Shown: positions 23,001 through 32,437 of the stretch, piece by piece
How the letters are laid out: the number at the start of each line of letters is the position of its first letter
How positions within the stretch are numbered: the first letter of the stretch is position 1
Assembly (NCBI GenBank): GCA_040255675.1
Contig: JBDZVM010000009.1
Location: forward strand, 1-64,000
Source: JBDZVM01 sp040255675
GTDB taxonomy: Bacteria; Actinomycetota; Actinomycetes; Acidothermales; Acidothermaceae
Direction of reading: 5' to 3'
DNA: 64,000 bases
The notes under the pieces: model-generated
Told to the model about the DNA's origin: nothing
Databases searched by the model: none
Seen by the model: only the letters and a program-made list of their open reading frames with translations
Made by a program: the position numbers and the translations under genes

Positions 23001-24403
23001 CACTGCCGATGCCGTCGTGGTGGAGTCGCCGTTCGCTGCGACTGCGCGTGACGGCCGCCGCCACCGCCGTGCTCGCCGTTGGGCTCATCGCCGGAACCAT
23101 CGTGCTCGCAACGCTTTTTGTGCATCGTCGCGTCGCGGTCGTCGATGTGGGCGTGCGCGACGAGGTCTCGGTGGTGGCGCAATTGGTCGCGGCCGAAAAT
23201 TTGCCGTCACCCCTGCCCGCGCCGGCCGCCGCGAACACGCTTGCGCAAGTTCTCGATCCGGCCGGCACGGTGTTGGCGTCGACGGCGTCGGCGAGCAGCG
23301 TGCTCGCGATCCTCCCCATCGATGAGCTATCGCACCACCTGGGCAAGCCGTTCACGACCACGTCGAGCAGCGTGGGCTCAACGTCGCTACGAGTTATTGC
23401 CGAGCGCACGACGCTGCACGGTGTTCCCGTCGTCGTCGTGGCCGCGTCGCCACTGGCCGACGTCACCGCCACACTCGACGCGCTGCGTAACGTGCTCATC
23501 GTCGCTGTCCCGCTGGTCCTTCTCGCGGCCGCGGCGGCCACCTGGTTAGCAGTGACAGCCGCTTTGCACCCAGTCGAGCGGTTGCGGGCGGCCGCCGACG
23601 CGGTCGACGTCTACGGCGCGGCGGAGCCACCACAGCTGCCGATCCCGTCAGGTGGCGACGAACTACGTCGACTCGGTGAAACGTTGAACGACATGCTTCG
23701 GCGCTTGCACGCGGCGACCGAACAGCAGCGGGCTTTTATTGCCGACGCGGCGCACGAACTGCGTTCGCCTCTCGCCTCGTTGCGCACCCAGCTGGAGGTG
23801 GCCCTCACCGTGCCGACGTCGCCGTCGGAATGGAACACGGTCGGGCACGGCGTCCTCGCGGACGTCGAGCGGTTGAGTCGGCTCGCCGACGACCTCTTGT
23901 TACTCGCGCGTTTTGACAGCGGCACGATCCACCGCATCGAGCCGGTCGCCGTCGACGCGCTCCTTCGATCTGTCGACGCGGCCGCCGAAACCCGCGAGGT
24001 GACAGGCATTTTCGTCGATGGCGATGAGGTCGCGTTACGGCGAATGTTGACCAACCTTACGGCGAACGCGCGCCGGCACGCGGGCAGCCATGTTGCTGTC
24101 GAGGCACGCCTCGTCGGACGCGAAGTGCTCATCGCCGTCGATGACGACGGTCCCGGTATACCCGAAGCCGAACGCGAACGAGTCTTCGAGCGCTGGGTGC
24201 GCCTCGATGCCGGGCGCGGCCGTGACGGCGGCGGTGCCGGACTCGGGCTCGCGATCGTGCGCTCGGTCGCGAGGGCGCACGGTGGCGACGCGACCCTTTC
24301 GGCCAGCCCCCTCGGCGGCTTGCGAGCCGTCGTCCGGCTTCCGGCGAGCCGTCATGTCGGCAGCGCGAACGTCGCGGCCGCGCGGGCCGACCTTGCTACT
24401 TAA
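22997..24403 (+). CDS. Sensor histidine kinase
   Basis: 468 residues. Two membrane segments (about 19-45 and 160-183) bracket a sensor domain of about 115 residues outside the cell. A HAMP region follows, then HisKA with H253 in DAAHELRSPL, and HATPase_c with the N-box NLTANARRHAGS and G-box VDDDGPGIPEAE / GGAGLGLAIV. It phosphorylates the regulator encoded just upstream. The 3' end overlaps the convergent nuclease gene by eight bases. Confidence 0.93.
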   Translation: MTLPMPSWWSRRSLRLRVTAAATAVLAVGLIAGTIVLATLFVHRRVAVVDVGVRDEVSVVAQLVAAENLPSPLPAPAAANTLAQVLDPAGTVLASTASASSVLAILPIDELSHHLGKPFTTTSSSVGSTSLRVIAERTTLHGVPVVVVAASPLADVTATLDALRNVLIVAVPLVLLAAAAATWLAVTAALHPVERLRAAADAVDVYGAAEPPQLPIPSGGDELRRLGETLNDMLRRLHAATEQQRAFIADAAHELRSPLASLRTQLEVALTVPTSPSEWNTVGHGVLADVERLSRLADDLLLLARFDSGTIHRIEPVAVDALLRSVDAAAETREVTGIFVDGDEVALRRMLTNLTANARRHAGSHVAVEARLVGREVLIAVDDDGPGIPEAERERVFERWVRLDAGRGRDGGGAGLGLAIVRSVARAHGGDATLSASPLGGLRAVVRLPASRHVGSANVAAARADLAT

Positions 24404-25289
24404 CAGGCGTCGGTCGCGCGATGCCCGTTGGCTTCGGCTTGGAGTTGCGCACGTGTTTGGGCGGCACTGGTTCAGGAGGAGGCGACGACGTCGGGTGCGG
24501 CTTCGTGACGGCAGCGGGGCAGCCGGCGAGCACACTACGCAGCGCGGACTTTTCCGCTTCGGTGACCCAAAGCTGATACTTGAATTTGACGGCGACTTGC
24601 GCGATCGCGTAGACACAGCGACCCTGTGGATTCGGGGGCAGCCAGCCCGACGCGTCTTTACCGGCTTTGGAAGCGATGTCGGAGGTCGTCACCGTCATCA
24701 GGTTGAGGGGATCGTTGTAGAAGCCGTTTCTTTCGTCTGACCACCACGACGACGCACCCGTCGACCAGGCATCAGACAGCGAGACGATATGGTCGACGCC
24801 GACCTGGTTCAACGCCGATTTGCCGCGCACCAGCCATGCCCAGGTTGCCGTGTACGGATCGAAAAGCGCTCCTGCTGTGACGAAACACTTCGACGTGGCC
24901 GTCTGTTGCGTATCGATGAGATCGCGTTGATACATGTAGTCGACCGAGTCGCATTGCGTAGGGGTCTGTGGTGGGCGTCGCACCTTTCCGAATGCTGATT
25001 CCGCGAAGGGTGAGGTCATCGATGGCGGCTTGACCGCAAGGTGAGTCAAGGCAAGGAGGGCGGCTGCCGCGGTGCTCGGAATCGGCGTCGGCGACGGGAA
25101 CGATGGCTCTGGGAATTGCAGTTGGGACGGGTCGAAAGAAGGAGCGACAAAAGCGGTGTCGCTGCCGCTGTTCATACATCCGCTCACCAGGACAATGAGT
25201 AATGCCGCGGCTATGCACACGTGCACGCGATGTGCGCGACGCTCGCGGATCTCGGGTGAAAGCGACCGACGCGCGCACCTTCGAGTCAC
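24396..25289 (-). CDS. Secreted lipoprotein with HNH nuclease domain (DUF1524/GmrSD C-terminal)
   Basis: 297 residues from GTG 25289, which has GGGAGGGG about nine bases upstream; earlier starts would bury the signal peptide. The lipoprotein signal ends LLIVLVSGC with the cysteine at about residue 37. A Ser/Pro linker precedes the DUF1524-type domain: CDSVDYMYQRDL, VDHIVSLSDAW (the D-H of the HNH), ERNGFYNDPLNL (the N) and ASKAGKDASGWLPPN (the K). The domain is the one found at the C-terminus of GmrSD type IV restriction enzymes, but here it is exported alone. A role in extracellular DNA use or competition is inference. The C-terminal 40 residues are Pro/Lys-rich. Confidence 0.85.
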   Translation of the reverse strand: MTRRCARRSLSPEIRERRAHRVHVCIAAALLIVLVSGCMNSGSDTAFVAPSFDPSQLQFPEPSFPSPTPIPSTAAAALLALTHLAVKPPSMTSPFAESAFGKVRRPPQTPTQCDSVDYMYQRDLIDTQQTATSKCFVTAGALFDPYTATWAWLVRGKSALNQVGVDHIVSLSDAWSTGASSWWSDERNGFYNDPLNLMTVTTSDIASKAGKDASGWLPPNPQGRCVYAIAQVAVKFKYQLWVTEAEKSALRSVLAGCPAAVTKPHPTSSPPPEPVPPKHVRNSKPKPTGIARPTPVK

Positions 25290-25442
25290 GATCGTGTCCC
25301 CTCCCACAGCGCTTTTAGTGTGCGCGTGCCAGGAGTGGTGAGGTAGTGCCCCGCACGCCACTCTTTTGTGATCGCGAGTGGCTCGGCGAAGACGCAACCC
25401 GCGGCCCGTAGGCGTTCGGCGAGTTGCGCTCGGGTGTTTGCG

Positions 25443-25730
25443 TCAAGATTTCACGAGTCTGGCGATCGCTTCGGAGGCTTCACGGATCTTTTCGTCTGCC
25501 TCCGGGCCGCCCGCCGTGATCGCGTGGCTCACGCAGTGCCCTAGGTGGTCTTGGAGCAACTCCAGCGCGACCGCCTGCAGTGCCTTTGTTGCCGCGGAGA
25601 TTTGCGTCAAGATGTCGATGCAGTAGACGTCTTCGTCGACCATGCGCTGCAGGCCACGCACCTGGCCCTCGACGCGCCGCAGCCGCCTTTGCACCGCGTC
25701 TTTCTTGTCGGTGTAACCGCGGCTTTCCAT
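25443..25730 (-). CDS. csoR: CsoR-type copper-sensing repressor
   Basis: 95 residues from ATG 25730 (MESRGYTDKK); an upstream in-frame ATG at 25760 lies inside the operator and is less likely. The copper ligands C37, H62 and C66 match the Cys-His-Cys set of Mycobacterium tuberculosis CsoR. RRLRRVEGQVRGLQRMVDE is the family's first helix. Cu(I) binding should release the repressor from the two G/C-tract operators at 25751 and 25808. It is divergent from copZ-copA. Confidence 0.93.
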   Translation of the reverse strand: MESRGYTDKKDAVQRRLRRVEGQVRGLQRMVDEDVYCIDILTQISAATKALQAVALELLQDHLGHCVSHAITAGGPEADEKIREASEAIARLVKS

Positions 25731-25750
25731 TGCGCACCATCTCCCTCGCG

Positions 25751-25767
25751 ATACCCCCATAGGGTAC
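25751..25767. promoter_or_regulatory. CsoR-type operator 1
   Basis: ATACCCCCATAGGGTAC is the inverted TACCC...GGGTA with a C-tract typical of CsoR operators. It lies 20 bases upstream of the csoR ATG. Confidence 0.8.
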
Positions 25768-25807
25768 TTGCCCTCTGCCAGAAGGACGCGATAGCGTCAG
25801 CATACAG

Positions 25808-25825
25808 GTACCCTGGGGGGGTACA
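25808..25825. promoter_or_regulatory. CsoR-type operator 2
   Basis: GGTACCCTGGGGGGGTAC is a second G-tract inverted repeat of the same kind, placed 20 bases upstream of copZ. Confidence 0.8.
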
Positions 25826-25844
25826 TCCGTTCGAGAGGTTTTCG

Positions 25845-26051
25845 ATGGAGATCCAGACTTTCCCGATCGTGGGGATGACGTGCGAGCACTGCCGTCACGC
25901 CGTCTCCGAGCAGCTCAGCAAGCTTGCTGGGGTGAGCGACGTCCGGGTCGACCTCGCCGCGGGCACGGCGACCGTCGCGAGCGAACAGCCGCTGCGCACC
26001 GACGACGTCGCCGCCGCGATCGACGAGGCCGGCTACGAGCTCCAAAGGTAG
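25845..26051 (+). CDS. copZ: Copper chaperone, HMA domain
   Basis: A 68-residue protein consisting of one HMA domain with the metal site MTCEHC (C13, C16). ATG 25845 follows AGAGG. It carries Cu(I) to the CopA ATPase encoded seven bases downstream. It is controlled by the CsoR operators. Confidence 0.92.
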   Translation: MEIQTFPIVGMTCEHCRHAVSEQLSKLAGVSDVRVDLAAGTATVASEQPLRTDDVAAAIDEAGYELQR

Positions 26052-26058
26052 CGAGATC

Positions 26059-28299
26059 GTGGTGTCGGCTCGTACACAGCTCCAAATCGGCGGCATGACC
26101 TGCGCATCGTGCGCCGCTCGGATTGGCAAACGCCTCAACAAGATTGACGGCGTCGACGCGACCGTCAACTTCGCGACGGAGCAGGCCGATGTCTCGATCG
26201 TCGACGGCGCGGTGACCGTCGAGCAGCTCATCGCGAGCATCGAGGCGATCGGTTACACCGCCCGCGTCGCCAGCCGGCCGGACGACGAACTGCCTCCAAG
26301 CGACGTCGATTCGGAACACGCCGCGCTCACCGAGTCGCTTCGCGTGCGGCTCCAAGTTTGCGCTGTGCTTAGCGTGCCGGTGCTGTCTCTCGCGATGATC
26401 CCGGCATTGCAATTCGAAAACTGGCAGTGGCTGTCGCTGACCCTCGCCGCCCCCGTTGTGGTGTGGGGCGCGTTGCCGTTTCACCGCGCGGCTTGGGCGA
26501 ATCTGCGCCACGGCGCCGCGACCATGGACACCTTGATTTCGCTTGGCACGTCGGCAGCCTTCGGGTGGAGCGTCTACGCCCTGTTTTGGGGCGGTGCCGG
26601 CGAGCCCGGCATGAAGATGCCTTTCTCTTTCGTCACCGAACGCGCTGACGCTCGCGACCAGCTGTATCTCGAGGTTGCCGCGGTGGTCACCGTGTTTCTG
26701 CTCGCCGGCCGGTATTTCGAAGCGCGCGCGAAACGCCGGGCGGGCGCCGCCTTGCGGGCGTTGCTCGATCTAGGCGCCAAGGACGTCGCCGTGGTACGCG
26801 GTGGTGTCGAACGTCGAATCCCGGTGAGCGCGCTTGAAGTTGGCGACCGATTCGTGGTGCGGCCGGGGGAAAAGATCGCAACCGACGGCGTGGTCGAGGA
26901 GGGATCGTCGGCGATCGACGCGTCGCTGCTCACCGGTGAGTCAGTGCCCGTCGACGTCGCGCCCGGTGGCACCGTCGCGGGCGCGACGATCAACAAGAGC
27001 GGCCGATTGCTGGTGCGTGTCACCAAGGTCGGCGACGACACCGCGCTGGCGCGGATGGCGCGGCTCGTCACCGAGGCGCAAAGCGGCAAGGCGCCTGTTC
27101 AGCGACTCGCTGATCGCGTGTCGGCGATTTTCGTACCGGTTGTCGTCGTGCTGTCAATCGCGACGTTCGCTTTGTGGGCGACGGCTGGCGACGGTTTCAC
27201 CGTCGCCTTTTCGGCCGCGATAGCGGTGCTCATCATCGCCTGCCCTTGCGCGTTGGGCCTAGCGACACCGACCGCGCTGCTTGTCGGCACCGGTCGCGGC
27301 GCCCAACTGGGCATCCTGATCAAAGGCCCGGAAATCCTTGAGTCGACCAGGCAAGTCGACACGATCGTGCTCGACAAGACGGGCACGGTGACGACGGGAG
27401 CGATGAGCGTGCTCGACGTTGTCGTGGCTGACGACGTCTCTCCAGACGAGGTGCTACGCCTGGCGGGCGCGCTCGAAGACGCCTCCGAGCACCCGATCGC
27501 CCAGGCGGTCGCCGCGGCGGCTCGCGTCGGAGCGGGTTCGTTGCCCACCCCGGAGTATTTCGAGAATCTCGAAGGCCTCGGTGTGCGAGGAATGGTTGAC
27601 GGTCGCACCGTTTTGGTCGGTCGAGAATCCCTGTTCGCCGATTCGCGGATGCCGATTCCGGCGCGACTCCGGGCGATGCGAAAGCGCGCGGAAGAACTCG
27701 GCCGCACGCCCGTATTCGTCGCGGTCGATGCCGCCGTGACGGCCGTGCTCGTCGTCGCTGACACGGTCAAACCGACCAGCGCCGAGGCCATCGCCGCGCT
27801 TCGACGCCTCGGCCTTATACCAGTGCTGCTTACGGGCGACAACGAACGCGCGGCGCACGCCGTCGCGGCCCAGGTGGGCATAGACGCCGTGGTTGCGGGC
27901 GTTTTGCCAGCGGGCAAGGTCGATGTCGTGAAACAACTGCAAAGCCAAGGAAAAGTCGTGGCCATGGCTGGCGACGGCGTCAACGATGCCGCGGCTCTCG
28001 CGCAAGCCGACCTAGGAATCGCGATGGGCAGTGGCACCGACGTAGCCATCGAAGCGAGCGATTTGACATTGGTTCGCGACGACCTTCGCGCGACGGCGGA
28101 CGCGATCCGGCTTTCTCGCCGAACCTTGCGCACGATCAAAGCGAACTTGGTGTGGGCGTTCGGTTACAACGTCGCCGCGATTCCGCTGGCCGCGGCCGGT
28201 CTGCTGAACCCCCTTGTCGCGGGCGCGGCGATGGCACTTTCTAGCATCTTCGTGGTCTCGAACAGCTTGCGGTTGCGTGGATTTCGACCGGCACGATGA
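26059..28299 (+). CDS. copA: Cu(I)-exporting P1B-type ATPase
   Basis: 746 residues. One N-terminal HMA domain has GGMTCASC (about 11-18). The protein carries the CPC transport motif (C395-P-C397 in IIACPCALGLATPTA), actuator LLTGES, the phosphorylation site DKTGTVT with D439, SEHPIAQAV in the nucleotide domain and GDGVNDAAALAQAD. A His/Met-poor cytoplasm-facing N-terminus and CPC indicate Cu(I)/Ag(I). The start is one of two adjacent GTG codons at 26059/26062. Confidence 0.95.
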   Translation: MVSARTQLQIGGMTCASCAARIGKRLNKIDGVDATVNFATEQADVSIVDGAVTVEQLIASIEAIGYTARVASRPDDELPPSDVDSEHAALTESLRVRLQVCAVLSVPVLSLAMIPALQFENWQWLSLTLAAPVVVWGALPFHRAAWANLRHGAATMDTLISLGTSAAFGWSVYALFWGGAGEPGMKMPFSFVTERADARDQLYLEVAAVVTVFLLAGRYFEARAKRRAGAALRALLDLGAKDVAVVRGGVERRIPVSALEVGDRFVVRPGEKIATDGVVEEGSSAIDASLLTGESVPVDVAPGGTVAGATINKSGRLLVRVTKVGDDTALARMARLVTEAQSGKAPVQRLADRVSAIFVPVVVVLSIATFALWATAGDGFTVAFSAAIAVLIIACPCALGLATPTALLVGTGRGAQLGILIKGPEILESTRQVDTIVLDKTGTVTTGAMSVLDVVVADDVSPDEVLRLAGALEDASEHPIAQAVAAAARVGAGSLPTPEYFENLEGLGVRGMVDGRTVLVGRESLFADSRMPIPARLRAMRKRAEELGRTPVFVAVDAAVTAVLVVADTVKPTSAEAIAALRRLGLIPVLLTGDNERAAHAVAAQVGIDAVVAGVLPAGKVDVVKQLQSQGKVVAMAGDGVNDAAALAQADLGIAMGSGTDVAIEASDLTLVRDDLRATADAIRLSRRTLRTIKANLVWAFGYNVAAIPLAAAGLLNPLVAGAAMALSSIFVVSNSLRLRGFRPAR

Positions 28300-28446
28300 T
28301 TGACGGGACGACGGTGCCGCGCGCGGCGTGCGACACGTCGCGAAATGCAACGAGTGCAACGCCCGCGTAACACCGTGTCGCGTCGCCAGCGAGTGCATAA
28401 GCTCGAAAAAAGCAAGTCATCTCGGAATCGTCGCACGGAGTTTCTC

Positions 28447-30099
28447 ATGACCCAGGTCGAGGCTGATCGTCGTGCGTGGTGGCGCGACGCCGCCATTTAT
28501 CAAATCTACGTACGCAGCTTTGCCGACAGCGACGGCGACGGCATCGGCGATCTGCCCGGAATCACCTCACGCCTCGACCATCTTGCCGATCTGGGTGTCG
28601 ACGCCGTGTGGCTCACGCCGTTCTATCCGTCGCCGATGGCAGACGGCGGCTACGACGTCGCCGACTACCGAGACGTCGATCGCAGGTTCGGCACGCTCGA
28701 TGATTTCGACGCGCTGGTAGCCCGGGCGCACGAGCTCGGGCTTCGCGTCATCGTCGACATCGTGCCGAACCACACGTCGGATCAACATCCCTGGTTCCAG
28801 GCCGCGTTGGCGGCACAACCGGGCGCTCCAGAGCGCGGCCGCTACATCTTTCGCGACGGCCGCGGCCCTGCCGGCGCCGAGCCGCCGTCCGACTGGCAGG
28901 CCAACTTCGGCGGACCGGCATGGCAGCGAGTGCCCGACGGGCAGTGGTATTTGCACATGTTCGCTCCTGAGCAACCCGACCTCGATTGGACTCATCCAGA
29001 AGTACACGCGGAATTCGTTGCCACCCTGCGGTTCTGGCTCGATCGGGGTGTCGACGGGTTTCGCATCGACGTCGCGCATGGGCTCGCGAAGAACCTGGAA
29101 GACCCGCTTCCCGATTTGGGCGCGGCCTCGGTCGACAAAGGCCTGCGGTACACGATCGAAGACCATCCGCTGTGGGACCGCGATGACGTGCACGATATTT
29201 ATCGCGAATGGCGGAAAGTGCTCGACGAGTACACGCCGCCGCGCATCGCGGTCGCCGAAGCCTGGGTGGCTCCCGGGCGGCGCTCTCGCTACGTGCGTGA
29301 AGACGAATTGCATCAAGCATTCAACTTCGATTTCTTGCTGACGAAATGGCGTCGCGACGATTTCCGCGCGGTCATCGACGCTTCGCTAGCGGAGTCAGCC
29401 GAAGTCGGCGCGACCACGACGTGGGTTTTATCGAACCACGACGTCGTGCGCCACGCCACTCGTTACGCGCTGCCCCGTGACGTCAACTCGGCCGAATGGC
29501 TGATGAGCGACGGTCAGGATCCCGTTATCGACAAGGCGCTCGGCTTGCGCAGGGCACGAGCGGCCGCGCTGCTGATGCTGGCCCTTCCTGGTTCGGTGTA
29601 CGTCTACCAAGGGGGCGAGCTGGGTCTGCACGAAGTGCCAGACCTGCCACGCGAACTCTTGCGAGACCCCACCTGGGTGCGGTCGGGTTATCGCGACAAG
29701 GGCCGCGACGGCTGCCGGGTGCCGATTCCGTGGGAGCCGACCGGCGAGTCGCTGGGGTTCGGACCCCGCGGCTCGTGGCTGCCGCAACCCCCTGAATGGG
29801 CGGGGCTGTCACGCGCCAGCCAGCGCGGCGACCGGGCATCGACCCTCGAGCTCTATCGCGAGGCTTTGCGGTTGCGCCGCGAGATGAACGGACGGCGAGA
29901 GCCGGGCGCCGAGGAAGTCGACTGGTTCGACGCGGGTCGCGAAACGCTCGCGTTTCGGCGCCGCTCCGGTTTCGCCTGCATCGTGAACTTCGGCGCCGAG
30001 CCGGTTGCCTTGCCGCCGGGCCAGGTGCTGCTGACGAGCGGCCCATTAACCGCGAGCGGGCTGCTTGCCGCCGATTCGGCGGCGTGGCTCGCCATCTGA
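28447..30099 (+). CDS. GH13 alpha-glucosidase (oligo-1,6-glucosidase-like)
   Basis: 550 residues from ATG 28447; the open frame runs back to 28300 but that part is Arg-rich and non-homologous. DAAIYQIYVRSFADSDGDG opens the (beta/alpha)8 barrel. The catalytic residues lie in DGFRIDVAHG (Asp nucleophile), VAEAW (Glu acid/base) and VLSNHDVVRH (Asp). DLPGITSRLDHLADLGVDAV is typical of exo-acting alpha-1,4/1,6-glucosidases. No signal peptide is seen, so it acts on imported maltodextrin or isomaltose in the cytoplasm. No transporter gene is adjacent. Confidence 0.9.
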   Translation: MTQVEADRRAWWRDAAIYQIYVRSFADSDGDGIGDLPGITSRLDHLADLGVDAVWLTPFYPSPMADGGYDVADYRDVDRRFGTLDDFDALVARAHELGLRVIVDIVPNHTSDQHPWFQAALAAQPGAPERGRYIFRDGRGPAGAEPPSDWQANFGGPAWQRVPDGQWYLHMFAPEQPDLDWTHPEVHAEFVATLRFWLDRGVDGFRIDVAHGLAKNLEDPLPDLGAASVDKGLRYTIEDHPLWDRDDVHDIYREWRKVLDEYTPPRIAVAEAWVAPGRRSRYVREDELHQAFNFDFLLTKWRRDDFRAVIDASLAESAEVGATTTWVLSNHDVVRHATRYALPRDVNSAEWLMSDGQDPVIDKALGLRRARAAALLMLALPGSVYVYQGGELGLHEVPDLPRELLRDPTWVRSGYRDKGRDGCRVPIPWEPTGESLGFGPRGSWLPQPPEWAGLSRASQRGDRASTLELYREALRLRREMNGRREPGAEEVDWFDAGRETLAFRRRSGFACIVNFGAEPVALPPGQVLLTSGPLTASGLLAADSAAWLAI

Positions 30100-30179
30100 C
30101 CACTCGCCACCCCGCCGAGGGCCAACCCGGCACCAGCTGAGCCGATCGGATTGTCACCGCCGCCGGTCACAATGGCGGC

Positions 30180-31706
30180 ATGTTGTTAGCGGACGTCGTG
30201 GAGGTGTCGCGGCTCGTCGCCGCGACACCGTCACGCTCGGCCAAGGTCGCGCGCATCGCCAGCCTGCTCGCCAATCCGGGCCTTCGAGCTGACGAGATCG
30301 AGATCGCGGTCGCGTATCTTTCCGGCGATCTACGGCAACGCCGCACGGGCGTCGGGTGGGCGAAGTTGCGCGATCTGCCGTCGCCGTCCGAGAAATCCAA
30401 CTTGACCCTCGCCGACGTCGACGCCGCCCTCGAGCGAGTCGCGAATGCCGCGGGAAGTGGCGCCCAGACCTTTCGTACGCGTGAGATGCGCGAACTGGCG
30501 CGCGCCGCCACTGATTCAGAACAGCGGTTTTTGATCGCGTTGGTGATGGGCGAGCTGCGGCAGGGCGCACTCGACGGTGTGATGGTCGACGCGGTTGCCA
30601 AGGCGGCGAAGGTGCCGCTCGCGGTGATACGGCAGGCATTCATGCTGCGCGGTTCGCTGTCGCCGGTCGCCGCGATCGCGTTGCACGGCGGCGCGGCCGC
30701 GCTTTCGGCCGTTGGCCTCGAAGTCGGCCGTCCGGTACGGCCGATGCTTGCCTCGCCCGCCTCGAGCATCGCCGAAGCGCTGGGCAAAATTTCACCCGCC
30801 GCCCTCGAATGGAAGCTCGATGGCATCAGGGTGCAGATTCATCGAGGTGGCGCCGACATTCGCGTATTCACCCGAACCCTCGACGACATCACGTCGCGGG
30901 TGCCCGAACTCGTCGAGGTTGCCGCATCGCTCGACGTCCGCGATGTTGTCTTGGACGGCGAAGCCATCGCGCTCGATGAGCACGGCCGCCCGCGGCCGTT
31001 TCAGCAGACGGCCGCGCGCACGAGCAGCCGCCTCGATGTCGGCAAACTCCGGCGGGATGTGCCGCTGTCGGTATTCCTTTTCGATGTCTTGAGCCTCGAC
31101 GGCGAGCCGTTGCTCGCCAAACCGGCGCACGAGCGGCAGCGAGTGCTTGCCCGCGTCGTACCAGAAGCGCGACGCGTGCCGCGACTGGTCACCGATGATC
31201 CCCCCGCGGCCGCGGAATTCTTCGCTGGCGCGATCGCCCACGGGCACGAGGGCGTGGTGGCGAAGTCGCTTGATGCCCCCTATGAAGCTGGGCGCCGGGG
31301 CGCGGCCTGGCTCAAGGTCAAGCCGAGGCATACGCTCGATCTCGTGGTGCTCGCGGCCGAATGGGGTCATGGTCGTCGTCGGGGCAAGCTGTCGAACCTG
31401 CACCTGGGCGCTCGCGACGGCGACGGCGGATTCGTGATGCTCGGCAAGACCTTCAAGGGCCTCACCGACGAGATGCTCGCGTGGCAGACGGAGGAGTTCC
31501 TCCGGCTCGAGACACACAGCGACGCTTACACGGTGTACCTGCGGCCCGAGATGGTCGTCGAAGTGGCGTTCGACGGCGTGCAGACGAGTCCGCGGTATCC
31601 CGGCGGCATGGCGCTGCGATTCGCCCGCGTGTTGCGCTACCGGCCCGACAAGCGGGCCGATGATGCCGACCACGTCGACGCCGTCCGCGCGATCCACGCG
31701 CGCTGA
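30180..31706 (+). CDS. lig: ATP-dependent DNA ligase (LigB type)
   Basis: 508 residues. An N-terminal DNA-binding domain (about 1-200) precedes the adenylation core, with nucleophile K212 in EWKLDGIRVQ. Motif III is at VFLFDVLSLDGEP, motif IV at HEGVVAKSL, and motif V at AAWLKVKPRHTLDLVVLA. An OB-fold ends the protein. It is the accessory ligase common in mycobacteria and streptomycetes, in addition to the essential NAD-dependent LigA. It is a single gene between the glucosidase and the mprA-like regulator. Confidence 0.93.
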   Translation: MLLADVVEVSRLVAATPSRSAKVARIASLLANPGLRADEIEIAVAYLSGDLRQRRTGVGWAKLRDLPSPSEKSNLTLADVDAALERVANAAGSGAQTFRTREMRELARAATDSEQRFLIALVMGELRQGALDGVMVDAVAKAAKVPLAVIRQAFMLRGSLSPVAAIALHGGAAALSAVGLEVGRPVRPMLASPASSIAEALGKISPAALEWKLDGIRVQIHRGGADIRVFTRTLDDITSRVPELVEVAASLDVRDVVLDGEAIALDEHGRPRPFQQTAARTSSRLDVGKLRRDVPLSVFLFDVLSLDGEPLLAKPAHERQRVLARVVPEARRVPRLVTDDPPAAAEFFAGAIAHGHEGVVAKSLDAPYEAGRRGAAWLKVKPRHTLDLVVLAAEWGHGRRRGKLSNLHLGARDGDGGFVMLGKTFKGLTDEMLAWQTEEFLRLETHSDAYTVYLRPEMVVEVAFDGVQTSPRYPGGMALRFARVLRYRPDKRADDADHVDAVRAIHAR

Positions 31707-31715
31707 TCGCCGGCT

Positions 31716-31731
31716 TTCAGGATTCGTTCAG
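31716..31731 (+). promoter_or_regulatory. MprA-box-like direct repeat
   Basis: TTCAG-GATTCG-TTCAG (31716-31731) is a direct pentamer repeat with an 11-base period, as expected for tandem binding of an OmpR-family dimer and close in form to mycobacterial MprA boxes. It is 23 bases upstream of the mprA-like start. Confidence 0.5.
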
Positions 31732-31753
31732 CGAACCAGGGCAGACTGGGCGG

Positions 31754-32437
31754 GTGCGCATTCTCGTTGTCGACGACGACCCCGGCGTGAGGGATTCGCT
31801 GCGCCGCTCGCTGGCCTTCAACGGCTATGAAGTCGATCTTGCCGAAGACGGGCAGAAGGCCCTGAGCACGATCGCGCAGCGGCGTCCCGACGCCGTCGTG
31901 CTCGACGTCATGATGCCGGGCCTCGACGGGCTCGAGACCTGTCGCCGATTGCGCGCGGCGGGGGAGGATCTGCCCGTTCTCATGTTGACCGCCCGCGAGG
32001 CGATTGCCGACAGGGTCAGCGGCCTCGACGCGGGCGCCGACGACTACTTGGTCAAACCGTTCGCGCTCGACGAGTTGCTCGCTCGGCTGCGCGCGTTACT
32101 GCGTCGCACGCTCCCCGGCCCCGACGCCGGCCAGCAACTGAAGTTCTCTGATCTCGTGCTCGATCTCGGCACCCGCGAGGTGTGGCGAGGCGGGCGCGCG
32201 ATTGCCTTGACCCGCACCGAATTCCACCTCCTCGAGTTGCTGATGCGACACCCTCGACAGGTGCTCGAGCGCGGCCAAATCCTCGAAGAGGTCTGGGGCT
32301 ACGACTTTCCGACCACAGCTAACTCGCTGGAGGTGTACGTCGGGTACCTGCGCCGAAAGCTCGAAGCCGACGCCGAACCCCGGCTGATCCACACGATCCG
32401 CGGCGTCGGCTACTCACTGCGCGAGCTGCCGTCGTGA
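31754..32437 (+). CDS. mprA: Response regulator, MprA-like
   Basis: 227 residues. The receiver has VDDDPGVRDSLRRSL and D51 in VVLDVMMPGLDG. The winged helix carries RTEFHLLELLMRHPRQVLER and YVGYLRRKLE. GTG 31754 encodes MRILVVDDD. It overlaps the kinase start by four bases. The order regulator-kinase-HtrA protease matches mprA-mprB-pepD of mycobacteria, which responds to envelope stress. The symbol rests on this context. Confidence 0.85.
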   Translation: MRILVVDDDPGVRDSLRRSLAFNGYEVDLAEDGQKALSTIAQRRPDAVVLDVMMPGLDGLETCRRLRAAGEDLPVLMLTAREAIADRVSGLDAGADDYLVKPFALDELLARLRALLRRTLPGPDAGQQLKFSDLVLDLGTREVWRGGRAIALTRTEFHLLELLMRHPRQVLERGQILEEVWGYDFPTTANSLEVYVGYLRRKLEADAEPRLIHTIRGVGYSLRELPS

